Positions 12,401-27,400 of a stretch of DNA of 64,000 nucleotides are shown here, piece by piece. The notes below the pieces were generated by a model. That model was not told the DNA's origin, ran no database searches, and saw only the letters and a list, made by a program, of their open reading frames with translations. The stretch lies in NCBI GenBank assembly GCA_032718475.1, contig JAUCBJ010008862.1, positions 57,624 to 121,623 on the forward strand. Direction: 5' to 3'. This stretch comes from Nemertoderma westbladi. Lineage: Eukaryota > Xenacoelomorpha > Nemertodermatida > Nemertodermatidae. A program made the translations under genes and the position numbers. The stretch's first letter is position 1, and each line of letters opens with the position of its first letter.

Positions 12401-15400
12401 AAACATTAGACTCGCCGTAACTTTTGACTTCCTCGATCATTTCCAATAATTTCTATATTATTAAAATGACCGGCATTTTTTGGTGGCAACCTTGTATTAA
12501 TTTTTCAGAATATCTGCGCGAATTCGAAAAAACATAGATTTTTCAGTGTGACACTCAATACATAAGTTAAAAGCATTTAAATTTTATAATGTTAATGAAC
12601 CAAATAATGTTGATATCTATATACCATTTGGAAGAGCATAAAATTATGCAGAAGCTAATATATTATTTATTGTTGTCCAATGTATCGTAAGGTACGTCTA
12701 TCAGTAAGAATAAACATTAGATAATTTTATGTTTTTTTTTGTGTCCCAGCCCCCCCACCCCCCTGTAATGCTCTATACTCTCCTTATAAAATATGTAGCT
12801 CCCCTGTAATGCGACCCCCCTGTAATTCTCTATACAGTACTACTATTGCTATACGAAAATGGCAGTACAGGGGGGACTTAACTTAAAACCCAAATAGAAT
12901 TAGTGAAGTAAATTTTAATAGCTGCCCACCGCGCTCATCGAATTCTCCTTAAAAAGAGCTTTCGAATGATATTATGAAGGAAAATTTCTTTGACGAAAAT
13001 CCCATCGTAATTTTGGCCACATTTAGTGATTTTGACCCCGCTATGTTGTTTATGATGAATCTAGACATTTAAATGGTTTTATTTTAAATTATTTTGTTTG
13101 TATGTATAGTTAGTTACCGGTATATCGCAATGTAATCTGTTTTGTTCTTATCTATTTAAGATCGACACCAGAAGAGCAGATAGCTGGTGTAGTGGTCACT
13201 CACCAACCAGCTGGTGGCGTGGTCTCTCACCAACCAGCTGGTGGCGTGGTCACTCACCAGCCATGTGGTGGCGTGGTCACTCACCAACCAGCTGGTGGCG
13301 TGGTCACTCGCCAACCAGCTGGTGGCGTGGTCACTCACCAACCAGCTGGTGGCGTGGTCACTCACCAGCCATGTGGTGGCGTGGTCACTCACCAGCCATG
13401 TGGTGGCGTGGTCACTCACCAACCAGCTGGTGGTGTGGCACTCACCAACCAGCTGGTGGCGTGGTCACTCGCCAACCAGCTGGTGGCGTGGTCACTCACC
13501 AACCAGCTGGTGGCGTGGTCACTCACCAATCAGCTGGTGGCGTGGTCTCTCGCCAACCAGCTGGTGGCGTGGTCACTCACCAACCAGCTGGTGGAGTGGT
13601 CACTCACCAACCAGCTGGTGGCGTGGTCACTCGCCAATCAGCTGGTGGCGTGGTCACTCACCAACCACCTGGTGGCGTGGTCACTCACCAACCAGCTGGT
13701 GGCGTGGTGACTCGCCAACCAGCTGGTGGCGTGGTCACTCACCAACCAGCTGGTGGCGTGGCCACTTACCAACCAGCTGGTGGCGTGGTCACTCGCCAAC
13801 CTGCTGGTGCCGTGGTCACTCACCAACCAGCTGGTGGCGTAGTCACTCACCAACCAGCTCTGGTGGCGTGGTCACTCGCCAACCAGCTGGTGGCGTGGTC
13901 ACTCGCCAACCAGCTGCTGGCGTGGTCACTCGCCAACCAGATGGTGGCGTGGTCACTCGCTAACCAGCTGGTGGCGTGGTCACTCACCCACCAGCTGGTG
14001 GCGCGGTCACTCGTCAACCAGCTGATGGAGTGGCACTCACTAACCAGCTGGTGGCGTGGTCACTCACCAACCAGCTGGTGCCGTGGTCACTCGCCAACCA
14101 GCTGGTGGCGTGGTCACTCGCCAACCAGCTGGTGGCGTGGTCACTCGCCGACCAGCTGGTGGCGTGGTCACTCACCAACCAGCTAGTGACGTGGTCACTC
14201 ACCAACCAGCTGGTGGCGTGGTCACTCGCCAACCAGCTGGTGGCGTGGTCACTCACCAACCAGCTAGTGACGTGGTCACTCACCAACCAGCTGGTGGCGT
14301 GGTCACTCGCCAACCAGCTGGTGGCGTGGTCACTCGCCAACCAGCTGGTGGCGTGGTCACTCACCAACCAACTGGTGGCGTGGTCACTCACCAACCAGCT
14401 GGTGGGGCGGTCACTCACCAACCAGCTGGTGACGTGGTCACTCGCCAACCAGCTGGTAGCGTGGTCACTCGCCAACCAGCCGGTGGCGTGGTCACTCGCC
14501 AACCAGCTGGTGGCGTGGTCACTCACCAACCAGCTGGTGACGTGGTCCCTCGCCTGCCAACTGGTGGAGTGGTCCCTCGCCAACCATCTGGTGGAGTGGT
14601 CACTCGCCTGCCAACTGGTGGAGTGGTCACTCGCCTGCCAACTGGTGGAGTGGTCACTCGCCAGCCACGTTACTCGTTATGCTTCTAGCTGGATGTCCCG
14701 GGTTCGATCCAACTGTATTTATAATTATTTATCAATTTTGTTCAAATAAATAATTAGTTTAAGATATGACTCAACTTAATATAATTAATTGTTTTATAAT
14801 TGCGATATTGCTATAATGAAAGTACCTAATCAAAATCTTTATCAACATTACGTCTTCGTCACCACTCAAATCTCCATTAAATCTGCCGTACCACTGACCT
14901 CTGGTGACCACTATATCGTAATGTACGTTGTTGTGGTGTCATACATTGCAAACCCATGCCTGGCAAGTTACAACTTTATGCCCCAACTTCAAATTATCTT
15001 AATCATCATCGGGAGTAATGTCACCTAAATTTCGCGCGTTTCAATTTTCTAACGACCACCGGTAGGACAATTTGTGTTGTACGCTGATTTGACAAGCCCG
15101 TTTCCAGGATAATAAACAAATCATACTGTTTTGAGATAGTCGATGTGGTCTGAGTGCTCCTCTTGTAAACTCTTGTCACATCTGAAAACATTTTCTGTGA
15201 GAAATTTAACGAATCTCTCTGCGTAGCGTCGAGGGTTTTGGACTGATATCCCTCTTCTCGACTGAAACAAAATGGCCTTCGTAAAAAATTCCATCTTCTT
15301 TTTTAACGTGTACCTTTGTAAAACATCGATTACTCCAAAGTAAATCATAACTCGATGTCCTGTGTGGTCTATCGCCGGAATGCCACCCCAAGCTTCATCA

Positions 15401-18400
15401 AGCTCTTCTTGTAATGACAAGTTTACCGGAAGAGCCGACAACGGTGTCCCTCTGATGTCCTCCATCACCGTGGCCAACACTCTGGCGTCCCTGTAAGATT
15501 CCTTTCGCTTATAAATGGTAAAGGAATTGTTCGCCGATAGATATCTACTCGATGAGTTTGTTATTTGCGACATGGGAGATCCGTTGCGGACTGCCAACAG
15601 CTCGCGGATGCTGTTTGCCTCAAAGTTAGTATAGTCTTCGGTTGAGGGTCGCTCGTATTTAACTCTGTCCATATCGTAGACGCCTACCAGTAGACTATAG
15701 TCAATAATGTTACAACTTGTGAGTATGGCTGCGTCTAAGGTAATTGTTCTTTTGAGCGCTGACCACACCTCCTCATTCAGTAAGTACGCACCGTGTTCGT
15801 GTCTGAAATCCAAGTCTTTGAGGGTGGGCCTCGGTTTCCTGCGCTCTGTTTTCTTTGCTTTTCTCGTTTTTATGGATCCCTTGAAATCAAATTTTAAGTG
15901 AATATTAAATTTATTAGGTAAAATGTTGTTCATGACAACCAAATATATGTTTTTATTGTTTCTCTTGTAAGAATAGAAACCGAATAGTTTAGGTAACAAA
16001 GTAGCCGGTCTTTCGAATATATTTTTATAGTATACAGGGAGTATTCTTAGGATGCATTTGGCTTCGGTAGTTCGAACAGTTTTTATGATAAGTTCGTCGT
16101 TTCCTGAGATGAAGAAGAGACTGCCAGAGCGACCTGGATTAGGGAATTCATACAAAGCTTCGGTACAAATGGTATTAACGTATCCCTTCTGTGTAATCTT
16201 GAAGAGTTTACGGAAATGCCTGAATGCATATTGGGAGTGGCTGGTAAACTTAAACGGTGGTTGTTTGATTGGCGTTGACGGATCAGCTGCTAGGTTCACG
16301 GTTATTTGCCCTTCGAAGTCGCTGCATCTTTCTTCGTGAAGTTGGTTGTCGTTGACTATATCCTTGTTTAGATGTTTCACTCCAACTTGTATTGCTTCCA
16401 TAATGTGGGCGGAAGGCGCCCCATTGTAAATGAATTTACCATGCGCGTCAATGCGTAGGCGTCCGCTTGTTCCTGTTTTAAGGCAAGATCCGCATTCGAA
16501 TGTCGATTCTTGACTGTACGATGTCATTGTTCTTTGTATATTATGCTCTTTGGTCTTATTTATATTATTTTTCAATACTAGCCATTAATCGTGCTCGTGT
16601 AATACCATTATAAATAAGTTAGGTAGTTATATAGTTCTAGAACTATGTAGTAAGGTGTTGGTACATGTTCCGTTCTTTCACAGTACCAAACTAGCTAGTT
16701 GTTACTAATTTTCTTTGTTACTTTTCTAGAACATGTTAACATATTTATTTAAAAAATAATGTTATAGAACAAATATTTTATGTGCTAGAACATATTTTCG
16801 AAAACATATGTTAGCCTCCATAAACATATGTTAGCTTCCATAAATATATGTTAGCTTCCATAAACATATGTTAGCTTCCATAAACATATGTTAGCTTCCA
16901 TAAACATATGTTAGCTTCCATAAACATATGTTAGCTTCCATAAACATATGTTAGCTTCCATAAACATATGTTAGCTTCCATAAACATATGTTAGCTTCCA
17001 TAAACATATGTTAGCTTCCATAAACATATGTTAGCTTCCATAAACATAGGTTAGCCTCCATAAACATATGTTAGCTTCCATAAACATATGTTAGCTTCCA
17101 TAAACATATGATAGCTTCCATAAACATATGTTAGCTTCCATAAACATATGTTAGCTTCCATAAACATATGTTAGCTTCCATAAACATATGTTAGCTTCCA
17201 TAAACATATGTTAGCTTCCATAAACATATGTTAGCTTCCATAAACATATGTTAGCTTCCATAAACATATGTTAGCTTCCATAAACATATGTTAGCTTCCA
17301 TAAACATGTTAGCTTCCATAAACATATGTTAGCTTCCATAAACATATGTTAGCCTCCATAAACATATGTTAGCTTCCATAAACATATGTTAGCCTCCATA
17401 AACATATGTTAGCTTCCATAAACATATGTTAGCTTCCATAAACATATGATAGCTTCCATAAACATATGTTAGCTTCCATAAACTTATGATAGCTTCCATA
17501 AACATATGTTAGCTTCCATAAACATATGTTAGCTTCCATAAACATATGTTAGCTTCCATAAACATATGTTAGCTTCCATAAACATATGTTAGCCTCCATA
17601 AACATATGTTAGCTTCCCTAAACATATGTTGCTTCAATAAACATATGTTAGCCTCCATAAACATATGTTAGCTTCCATAAACATATGTTAGCCTCCATAA
17701 ACATATGTTAGCTTCCATAAACATATGTTAGCTTCCATAAACATATGTTAGCTTCCATAAACATATGTTAGCCTCCATAAACATATGTTAGCTTCCATAA
17801 ACATATGATAGCTTCCATAAACATATGTTAGCTTCCATAAACTTATGATAGCTTCCATAAACATATGTTAGCTTCCATAAACATATGTTAGCTTCCATAA
17901 ACATATGTTAGCTTCCATAAATATATGTTAGCTTCCATAAACATATGTTAGCTTCCATAAACATATGTTAGCTTCCATAAACATATGTTAGCTTCCATAA
18001 ACATATGTTAGCTTCCATAAACATATGTTAGCTTCCATAAACATATGTTAGCTTCCATAAACATATGTTAGCTTCCATAAACATAGGTTAGCCTCCATAA
18101 ACATATGTTAGCTTCCATAAACATATGTTAGCTTCCATAAACATATGATAGCTTCCATAAACATATGTTAGCTTCCATAAACATATGTTAGCTTCCATAA
18201 ACATATGTTAGCTTCCATAAACATATGTTAGCTTCCATAAACATATGTTAGCTTCCATAAACATATGTTAGCTTCCATAAACATATGTTAGCTTCCAAAA
18301 ACATATGTTAGCTTCCATAAACATATGTTAGCTTCCATAAACATGTTAGCTTCCATAAACATATGTTAGCTTCCATAAACATATGTTAGCCTCCATAAAC

Positions 18401-21400
18401 ATATGTTAGCTTCCATAAACATATGTTAGCCTCCATAAACATATGTTAGCTTCCATAAACATATGTTAGCTTCCATAAACATATGATAGCTTCCATAAAC
18501 ATATGTTAGCTTCCATAAACTTATGATAGCTTCCATAAACATATGTTAGCTTCCATAAACATATGTTAGCTTCCATAAACATATGTTAGCTTCCATAAAC
18601 ATATGTTAGCTTCCATAAACATATGTTAGCCTCCATAAACATATGTTAGCTTCCCTAAACATATGTTGCTTCCATAAACATATGTTAGCCTCCATAAACA
18701 TATGTTAGCTTCCATAAACATATGTTAGCCTCCATAAACATATGTTAGCTTCCATAAACATATGTTAGCTTCCATAAACATATGTTAGCTTCCATAAACA
18801 TATGTTAGCCTCCATAAACATATGTTAGCTTCCATAAACATATGATAGCTTCCATAAACATATGTTAGCTTCCATAAACTTATGATAGCTTCCATAAACA
18901 TATGTTAGCTTCCATAAACATATGTTAGCTTCCATAAACATATGTTAGCTTCCATAAATATATGTTAGCTTCCATAAACATATGTTAGCTTCCATAAACA
19001 TATGTTAGCTTCCATAAACATATGTTAGCTTCCATAAACATATGTTAGCCTCCATAAACATATGTTAGCTTCCATAAACATATGTTAGCCTCCATAAACA
19101 TATGTTAGCTTCCATAAACATATGTTAGCTTCCATAAACATATGATAGCTTCCATAAACATATGTTAGCTTCCATAAACTTATGATAGCTTCCATAAACA
19201 TATGTTATCTTCCATAAACATATGTTAGCTTCCATAAACATATGTTAGCTTCCATAAACATATGTTAGCTTCCATAAACATATGTTAGCCTCCATAAACA
19301 TATGTTAGCTTCCATAAACATATGTTGCTTCCATAAACATATGTTAGCCTCCATAAACATATGTTAGCTTCCATAAACATATGTTAGCCTCCATAAACAT
19401 ATGTTAGCTTCCATAAACATATGTTAGCTTCCATAAACATATGTTAGCTTCCATAAACATATGTTAGCCTCCATAAACATATGTTAGCTTCCATAAACAT
19501 ATGTTAGCCTCCATAAACATATGTTAGCTTCCATAAACATATGTTAGCTTCCATAAACATATGTTAGCTTCCATAAACATATGTTAGCTTCCATAAACAT
19601 ATGTTAGCTTCCATAAACATATGTTAGCTTCCATAAACATATGTTAGCTTCCATAAACATATGTTAGCTTCCATAAACATATGTTAGCTTCCATAAACAT
19701 AGGTTAGCCTCCATAAACATATGTTAGCTTCCATAAACATATGTTAGCTTCCATAAACATATGATAGCTTCCATAAACATATGTTAGCTTCCATAAACAT
19801 ATGTTAGCTTCCATAAACATATGTTAGCTTCCATAAACATATGTTAGCTTCCATAAACATATGTTAGCTTCCATAAACATATGTTAGCTTCCATAAACAT
19901 ATGTTAGCTTCCATAAACATATGTTAGCTTCCATAAACATATGTTAGCTTCCATAAACATGTTAGCTTCCATAAACATATGTTAGCTTCCATAAACATAT
20001 GTTAGCCTCCATAAACATATGTTAGCTTCCATAAACATATGTTAGCCTCCATAAACATATGTTAGCTTCCATAAACATATGTTAGCTTCCATAAACATAT
20101 GATAGCTTCCATAAACATATGTTAGCTTCCATAAACTTATGATAGCTTCCATAAACATATGTTAGCTTCCATAAACATATGTTAGCTTCCATAAACATAT
20201 GTTAGCTTCCATAAACATATGTTAGCTTCCATAAACATATGTTAGCCTCCATAAACATATGTTAGCTTCCCTAAACATATGTTGCTTCCATAAACATATG
20301 TTAGCCTCCATAAACATATGTTAGCTTCCATAAACATATGTTAGCCTCCATAAACATATGTTAGCTTCCATAAACATATGTTAGCTTCCATAAACATATG
20401 TTAGCTTCCATAAACATATGTTAGCCTCCATAAACATATGTTAGCTTCCATAAACATATGATAGCTTCCATAAACATATGTTAGCTTCCATAAACTTATG
20501 ATAGCTTCCATAAACATATGTTAGCTTCCATAAACATATGTTAGCTTCCATAAACATATGTTAGCTTCCATAAATATATGTTAGCTTCCATAAACATATG
20601 TTAGCTTCCATAAACATATGTTAGCTTCCATAAACATATGTTAGCTTCCAGAAACATATGTTAGCCTCCATAAACATATGTTAGCTTCCATAAACATATG
20701 TTAGCCTCCATAAACATATGTTAGCTTCCATAAACATATGTTAGCTTCCATAAACATATGATAGCTTCCATAAACATATGTTAGCTTCCATAAACTTATG
20801 ATAGCTTCCATAAACATATGTTATCTTCCATAAACATATGTTAGCTTCCATAAACATATGTTAGCTTCCATAAACATATGTTAGCTTCCATAAACATATG
20901 TTAGCCTCCATAAACATATGTTAGCTTCCATAAACATATGTTGCTTCCATAAACATATGTTAGCCTCCATAAACATATGTTAGCTTCCATAAACATATGT
21001 TAGCCTCCATAAACATATGTTAGCTTCCATAAACATATGTTAGCTTCCATAAACATATGTTAGCTTCCATAAACATATGTTAGCCTCCATAAACATATGT
21101 TAGCTTCCATAAACATATGTTAGCCTCCATAAACATATGTTAGCTTCCATAAACATATGTTAGCTTCCATAAACATATGTTAGCTTCCATAAACATATGT
21201 TAGCTTCCATAAACATATGTTAGCTTCCATAAACATATGTTAGCTTCCATAAACATATGTTAGCTTCCATAAACATATGCTAGCTTCCATAAACATATGT
21301 TAGCCTCCATAAACATATGTTAGCTTCCATAAACTTTGTTAGTAATTAATGATGTTCAACAAAATACAATATTTTTTTGTTACATTATGTCAACTTAACA

Positions 21401-24400
21401 GCGTTCTGGTGAATTACTCGTAAAGCTGTAAAGTACTACTTTATATATTTACTTTACTATATGAGAGCTGCTTTATTATCCAGTTTGCAGTGACGGAACT
21501 AACTACTGTATGTAAATAATTGTTTAACGTGTAGTGTAATCCATTATGGATGACACTAAATGACTAAATGACACTAAATGACGAAAGCAAATGGCGACAG
21601 TGTTCAGTAAAACTGAACGGACACAGACGGTGAATAACTTTGCTTCAGTCGACTATAGTCAAGATGGATTAATGATTTATCACATCCAAGCAGGTGATAA
21701 CTTCCAATAAACTTTAATTAGATTTAAATGTATAATTAATACTGTGTACCTGCTAATAAATTTAACTTATATTCGATATAGTACAGATTAAAATGTATAA
21801 ATAAGTATCCATAAAATCCTTTCTTCACATACCGAACGCTGATAACTTGACATAATGTACCAAAATTACATACATCATTGGTTGCAAAGGTCACTTTTCA
21901 GCGTTAAAGGCCCTTGTTTATTTATGTAAACCTCCCTCGCTGCGCTCACTCGGTACATAAATAAACTCGGGTCATAACGCTGCAAAGTACTACTTTGCAC
22001 ACAATGATGTAAATAGTTATTGACTTTCATTATATACTGCCTGCCTTAATAGTTTATTGAAGTTTGTTGAACACTAATCAATTGTTTTTAAACAAAAAAT
22101 AGTAATGTTATGTTATGTTAGGTAATGTTACAAAACACTTATAAAACACTTCAAAACCAGAAATGATGTTTTTGCCCACAAAATGGAAACTTAAAAAAAG
22201 TAAAAAATATCAAAGGTTTCAACGTAATTGTCAACCAAATCATCCACATCCAAGGAAAATTTATTTTTGCGTGGTATATCAATTATACTAGCGATTTAAA
22301 TAATAAATATTTACATACTTGTGTGTAAAGTAGCACTTTACAGTGTGATGATCCGAGTGGCTTTGTTACACGAACGAACATTAGTGAGTGAGTGAAAATA
22401 AAGCCACGAGGGTCAGAACACTGTAAAGTACTTTGCAACAAGTACAGTATGTATGTAGTTTTATTCCAAAATGTTAACATTACGAAATGATTGCATATAT
22501 ATATTATAAGTGATAGAAACTGCACAAATTATATAAATAATTGTAAAAATGACATAAATTATGTTATAAATAAGTTAGCTTATATTTATGGTGGCGTTTG
22601 GAGTCATGTTATAATAATATAGCTAGGCCCTACTGGTTATTAGTAGCTATACCACGCCTACCGGTAGGTAATGCAGTAGGCCTATCTGGCTGTCAGGCAA
22701 ATTTCCACCTATTGTTTACGTGGTAACCAATGACGGCGTTAAGTAATGTCCCCTTAGTGGACTGTTGCCGTTATTCCCGACACCATGGGGGAAAACGCCG
22801 ATGCTGGAGGCGGAACTTTACAGACCATGGAATCCCGGCCAGTCACCGGATATTGATTGTGGAGAAGGAATGTTCTTAAATGCAAGATTGCGGTTGAGAA
22901 AAAGCTGCATTGGTTGGATATACGCTTTAATGTAACTTCCCTACAGTTGAATCTTGATTGAGAATAAATTGGGCTTCCCCAAACCAATATACACCAAATT
23001 ATTCACAATAATAATACACGACAATATAAATCCCTACAGTAAATTATTTAATTACCCACTGTTCGCTCAGATTTTAGCCTAACTAATGTTCCCCAGATTT
23101 TCCCTCGGTCCTAGTCTTGGTGCCGTAGTGTCGGTGTCGGTCGACCCTGTTGCGTGTCCGTACCACCCCTCCCGAACCCCGAAGGGATCGATCATCGAGA
23201 ACCAGTACGGCTTGGCTAAGGGTCGGTCCAGTCGGTAGACTCTGTCGCGTATCCGTACCACCCCTCTCGAACCCCGAAGGGATCGGTCATCGAGAACCAG
23301 TACGGCTTGGCTAGGGGTCCGTCGGTTCATCGCAGAGACCCAACCACCTAGGCTTTCCGAGTCCTTATTCAGGCTCGTAGTCGCTTCGGCAGCCGAGAAA
23401 CTGCTCCGAACAGTCGGTAGGCCAGTAGAGTCCAGTCCTCTGTCTTTCGACCAACGGCGTTGAGTAATGTTACTACTTTGGAATAATAACTATTTAATGT
23501 TTTAAACATAAAAAATATAGTTAGAGATACTATATATTCTAGAATAAGAATATAGTTCTAGAACTCTATTATTTTAAACATTTAAACGGTATCCTTATTT
23601 ATTTTTTTTGATGCGATGTTTATTAAGAAGACATCAATAATCTTATATATCGAATAATTTTTAAATGGTAGCTTAGCTAGTCTTTTTAATAAAGTTTCAC
23701 TTTTATGGACTAATAAACTAATAAAAGAAATCATTGCTATTTGTACAGTGTACATATTGTACAATATTAATTAAATTTCATTAAGGATAAAAAGGATGTT
23801 TATTTGTTAATTCTGACAGTTCGTGAAAAGTAGTATCTTTAATGACTAGCTAACATAAAAATTAATATTAAAGTTGCTTAACATTAATCGATCCACAAAT
23901 TTATTTTATAACTTAACCAGTTTTTGCTTATTTCTTTTTTTAATGTTCTAGAACAAATTACCTATGCATTTTTAAATACATTATTTATTACTCCAAAATT
24001 GTAACATTACTCAACGCCGTTAGTATTAACAGCGAGTTGTTATTTAGCTCTTTACAACTTGTAGAGGACATTACAGCATTGTATTGGCCTGTACATTTAG
24101 TATTGTATTGGTGTTGGAATGTCCCATGTTTATGTGGTAACCAATGACTGCGAGCTGTAATGTTGCGGCGTCATTGGTTACCACGTAAACAATAGGTGGT
24201 ATTTAATATTAATTGCCTGACAACAAGATAGGCCTATTGCATAACCTACCAGTAGCTATTAATAACCAGTTGCTATAAACAATTAACATGGCTCCAAACG
24301 CCACCATAAATATATGCTAACTTATTTATAACATGATTTATGTCATTTTTACAATTATCTATACAGCAACTAATTTAATTTGTGCAGTTTCTATCACTTA

Positions 24401-27400
24401 TAATGTATATATGCAATCATTTCGTAATGTTAAAATTTTGGAATAAAAATTCATACATACTTGTTGCAAAGTACTTTACAGTGTTCTGATCCTCATGGCT
24501 TTATTTTCACTCACTCACTAACGTTCGTTCGTGTAACAAAGCCACTCGGATCATCACACTGTAAAGTGCTACTTTACACACAAGTATGTAAATAGTTAAT
24601 TATTTTAAATACATATTTTATTTTATTTTAAATCCTCAGTCGAAAGTAAGCACAAATGTATTACAGTTAAAATATCTAGAACGCCACCTAGTGTCCAAAT
24701 TTGGTCTTTATAGTTAAGTGAAGCATATGCAATATGTGAAGCAAGACCCATACTCTAGAGCATGATAGTGTATGTGAATGTGAGTATAATATATTACATA
24801 CTTTATTTAATCTTTTGCAATGAAACGGATTAATTTCTTTAACTGTTCTACAGGTTGCACTAAACCATCGTTGTTCAATGTCACGATGGTATCCATAGAA
24901 ACGTCAAACAATGCAATAGAATTACGTAATGACTATACCGTTCTATCGTACCAAGCGTTACCAAGGGAACTATGCAGCTATATGGCTAAGGGGGAACTTC
25001 CTTTCAGCCCCGAAGGAATTAGTCCTCACGCCGACATCTGTTTCTCTGTGGAGGGGCACAAATTCTACTGCCATAAGGTAAATAGCCTATCTACAAAGCA
25101 AGACTTTATTATATTAGAGCCAGTATAGCGGGTGTAAGCGTTAAGCAGTCACCTGGTCTAGCCAGACACCTGGTATAGATGCCTGGTGCAGACACTTGTG
25201 CAGTCACTTGTGCAAACACCTGGTGCAGACACCTGGTACAGACACCTGGTATAGACACCTGGTGCAGACACCTGTTGCAGACACCTGGTACAGACACCTG
25301 GTATAGACACCTGGTGCAGACACCTGTTGCAGGCACTGGTGCAGACACCTGGTGCAGACACCTGGTGTAGACTCCTGGTGCAGACACCTGGTATAGTGAC
25401 CTGGTTCAGACACCTGGTGCAGACACGCACTGCAGACACTGGTGCAGACACCTGGTGCAGACACTGGTGGAAACACCTGGTGCAGACACCTGATGCAGAC
25501 ACCTGGTATAGACACCAGGTGCAGACACTGGTGCAAACACCTGGTGCAGACACCTGGTGCAGACACCTGGTGCAGACACTGGTGCAAACACCTAGTGTAG
25601 ACACCTGGTATACTACTACTACTACTAGGATCGGCATGCTGCATTGCAGCTGCATTGTTAAGAATGCTGTGCCGGCTTGTCAACAAAATTGCACCGCCAC
25701 AACTCACTATCACCCATGACATTTGCTAGATCATCCGCATCTTCAAGGCCAGTGTCCTTTAAGATGCGTCTCAAGAAAGTCATGGGCTGTCCACCATGCT
25801 TAATCACTCCATGAGGCTGCCAAAGTACAAGATTATGCACTGGTGGTCCTCACGGCGAAAGCAATGTCCTGCAAAGCGGAGGCGATTTTGTTCTTATTGG
25901 GGGAACCAATGAGACACCTCCAATGTTATATAGTGTCTGGTTGGAGATGTGTGCATTGTACTTGACACAATGAACCCGGCGTAGCATTCTTGTGAATGTG
26001 CCATCCAGAGATTTGGTGTCCTCAGCAGTTAGAGCCCAGCATGGACTCCCGTAAAGGAGTACTGGAACTACTGCTGCTCTAAATAATCGGACCTTAAGTT
26101 TCCGATTAATTCTCGGTGACTTCCAAATCCTGGAAAGCCTATTCAAGGCTGCCCATGCCTTTCCCTTACGTATTCGAAGGTCCTCACCTGACTTCCGGAT
26201 CCATGATCCCAGGTAACAGAAGTCGTCCACATGCTCAAGCATACCATCCTTTGAGCTTATGCTCATCCGATCAGAGACTTGCTGAGGACTTTCAAAGTTA
26301 ACTGTCAAAATTTTGGTCTTTCTGGAGTTAATAAAAAGACCAACACTAGAAGCAGCATGTTCTAATGAGCTGAGGAGCCGTTGGGCTCCCTCTAATGATT
26401 CTGAGAGTACTCCTCAGCAAAGTCTAGATCAGTTAGGTACTTGGCAGGATTTCCTCGACTTCTGGAGCCAGTAGGTGGAGTTATCATCACCCCATCATCA
26501 TTATGATGATCTAAGGACATGCGTAGAACATAGTCAACCACAATAATGAACAAGAATGGTGCAAGTGTGTCTCCTTGGAGGACGCCCCATAACACTTCAA
26601 ATGGTTCTGTGTCACCATCAACAGTAGACACAAATGTTGTCGAACCATCGTATACTGATCTGATTGCTGCAATAATTTCATCAGGAATCCCATATAATGA
26701 AAGTATGCTGAACATACGTGAGCGAGAGACTGAATCAAAGGCCTTGAAGAAGTCAACAAAGATAACAGCCAGATGCCTGTCTTTCTTTTTTGATAATTCT
26801 TCAATTATCCTTCTAAGTGCCAAAATGGGCTCCATGGTCCCACGACCTTTACGGAACCCATTCTGATTTCCACGGAGCAGTCTCTCAATGGGATCCCTGA
26901 TGCGATTTAATAGAATCCTATTGTATAGCTTTACAGCAATTGAGATCAATGAGATTCCCCTAAAAGAACCATAGAGTGTTAGGTTGCCCTTCTTGGGAAC
27001 TGGCACCAACTTATTTGTTTTCATTTCTTGTGGGACTCTTGATGTTCGGTACATGTCTACTATGATGGGATAGATGAGCTTTAAACACTCCGGTATTTTA
27101 AAGACCTCAGGGGGAACACCATCTACTCCACTGGCACGATTGGTCTTAATGCTCTTTGCAGCAGCCTTCACTTCTGCAAATGAGATATCGCCAATGGGAA
27201 TATCTGGGAGTACAGACTCAGACACTTTTACTTCTATAACGTTATCAATCAGGCAATACCCTGTCATTATTGAGGAGCTTTTCAAAGTGGGCTTTCCAAC
27301 CATTGAGGCGATCGGCTGGTGATTCAGCCTTAACCTTGGTGGTTGGTTGGCTCTTCCGCCCAGTAAGCAAGTTGATCGATTTCCATGCCTGGGATGCTTG

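Noticed and set aside
13156..14749. Overlapping ORFs on both strands over the 27-bp array
   Set aside because: The period is a multiple of 3 and the unit has no stops in several frames; the array lies inside an ABTB1 intron.
15707..16339. Plus-strand ORFs of 64 and 95 codons
   Set aside because: They are antisense shadows of the PIP5K-like frame.
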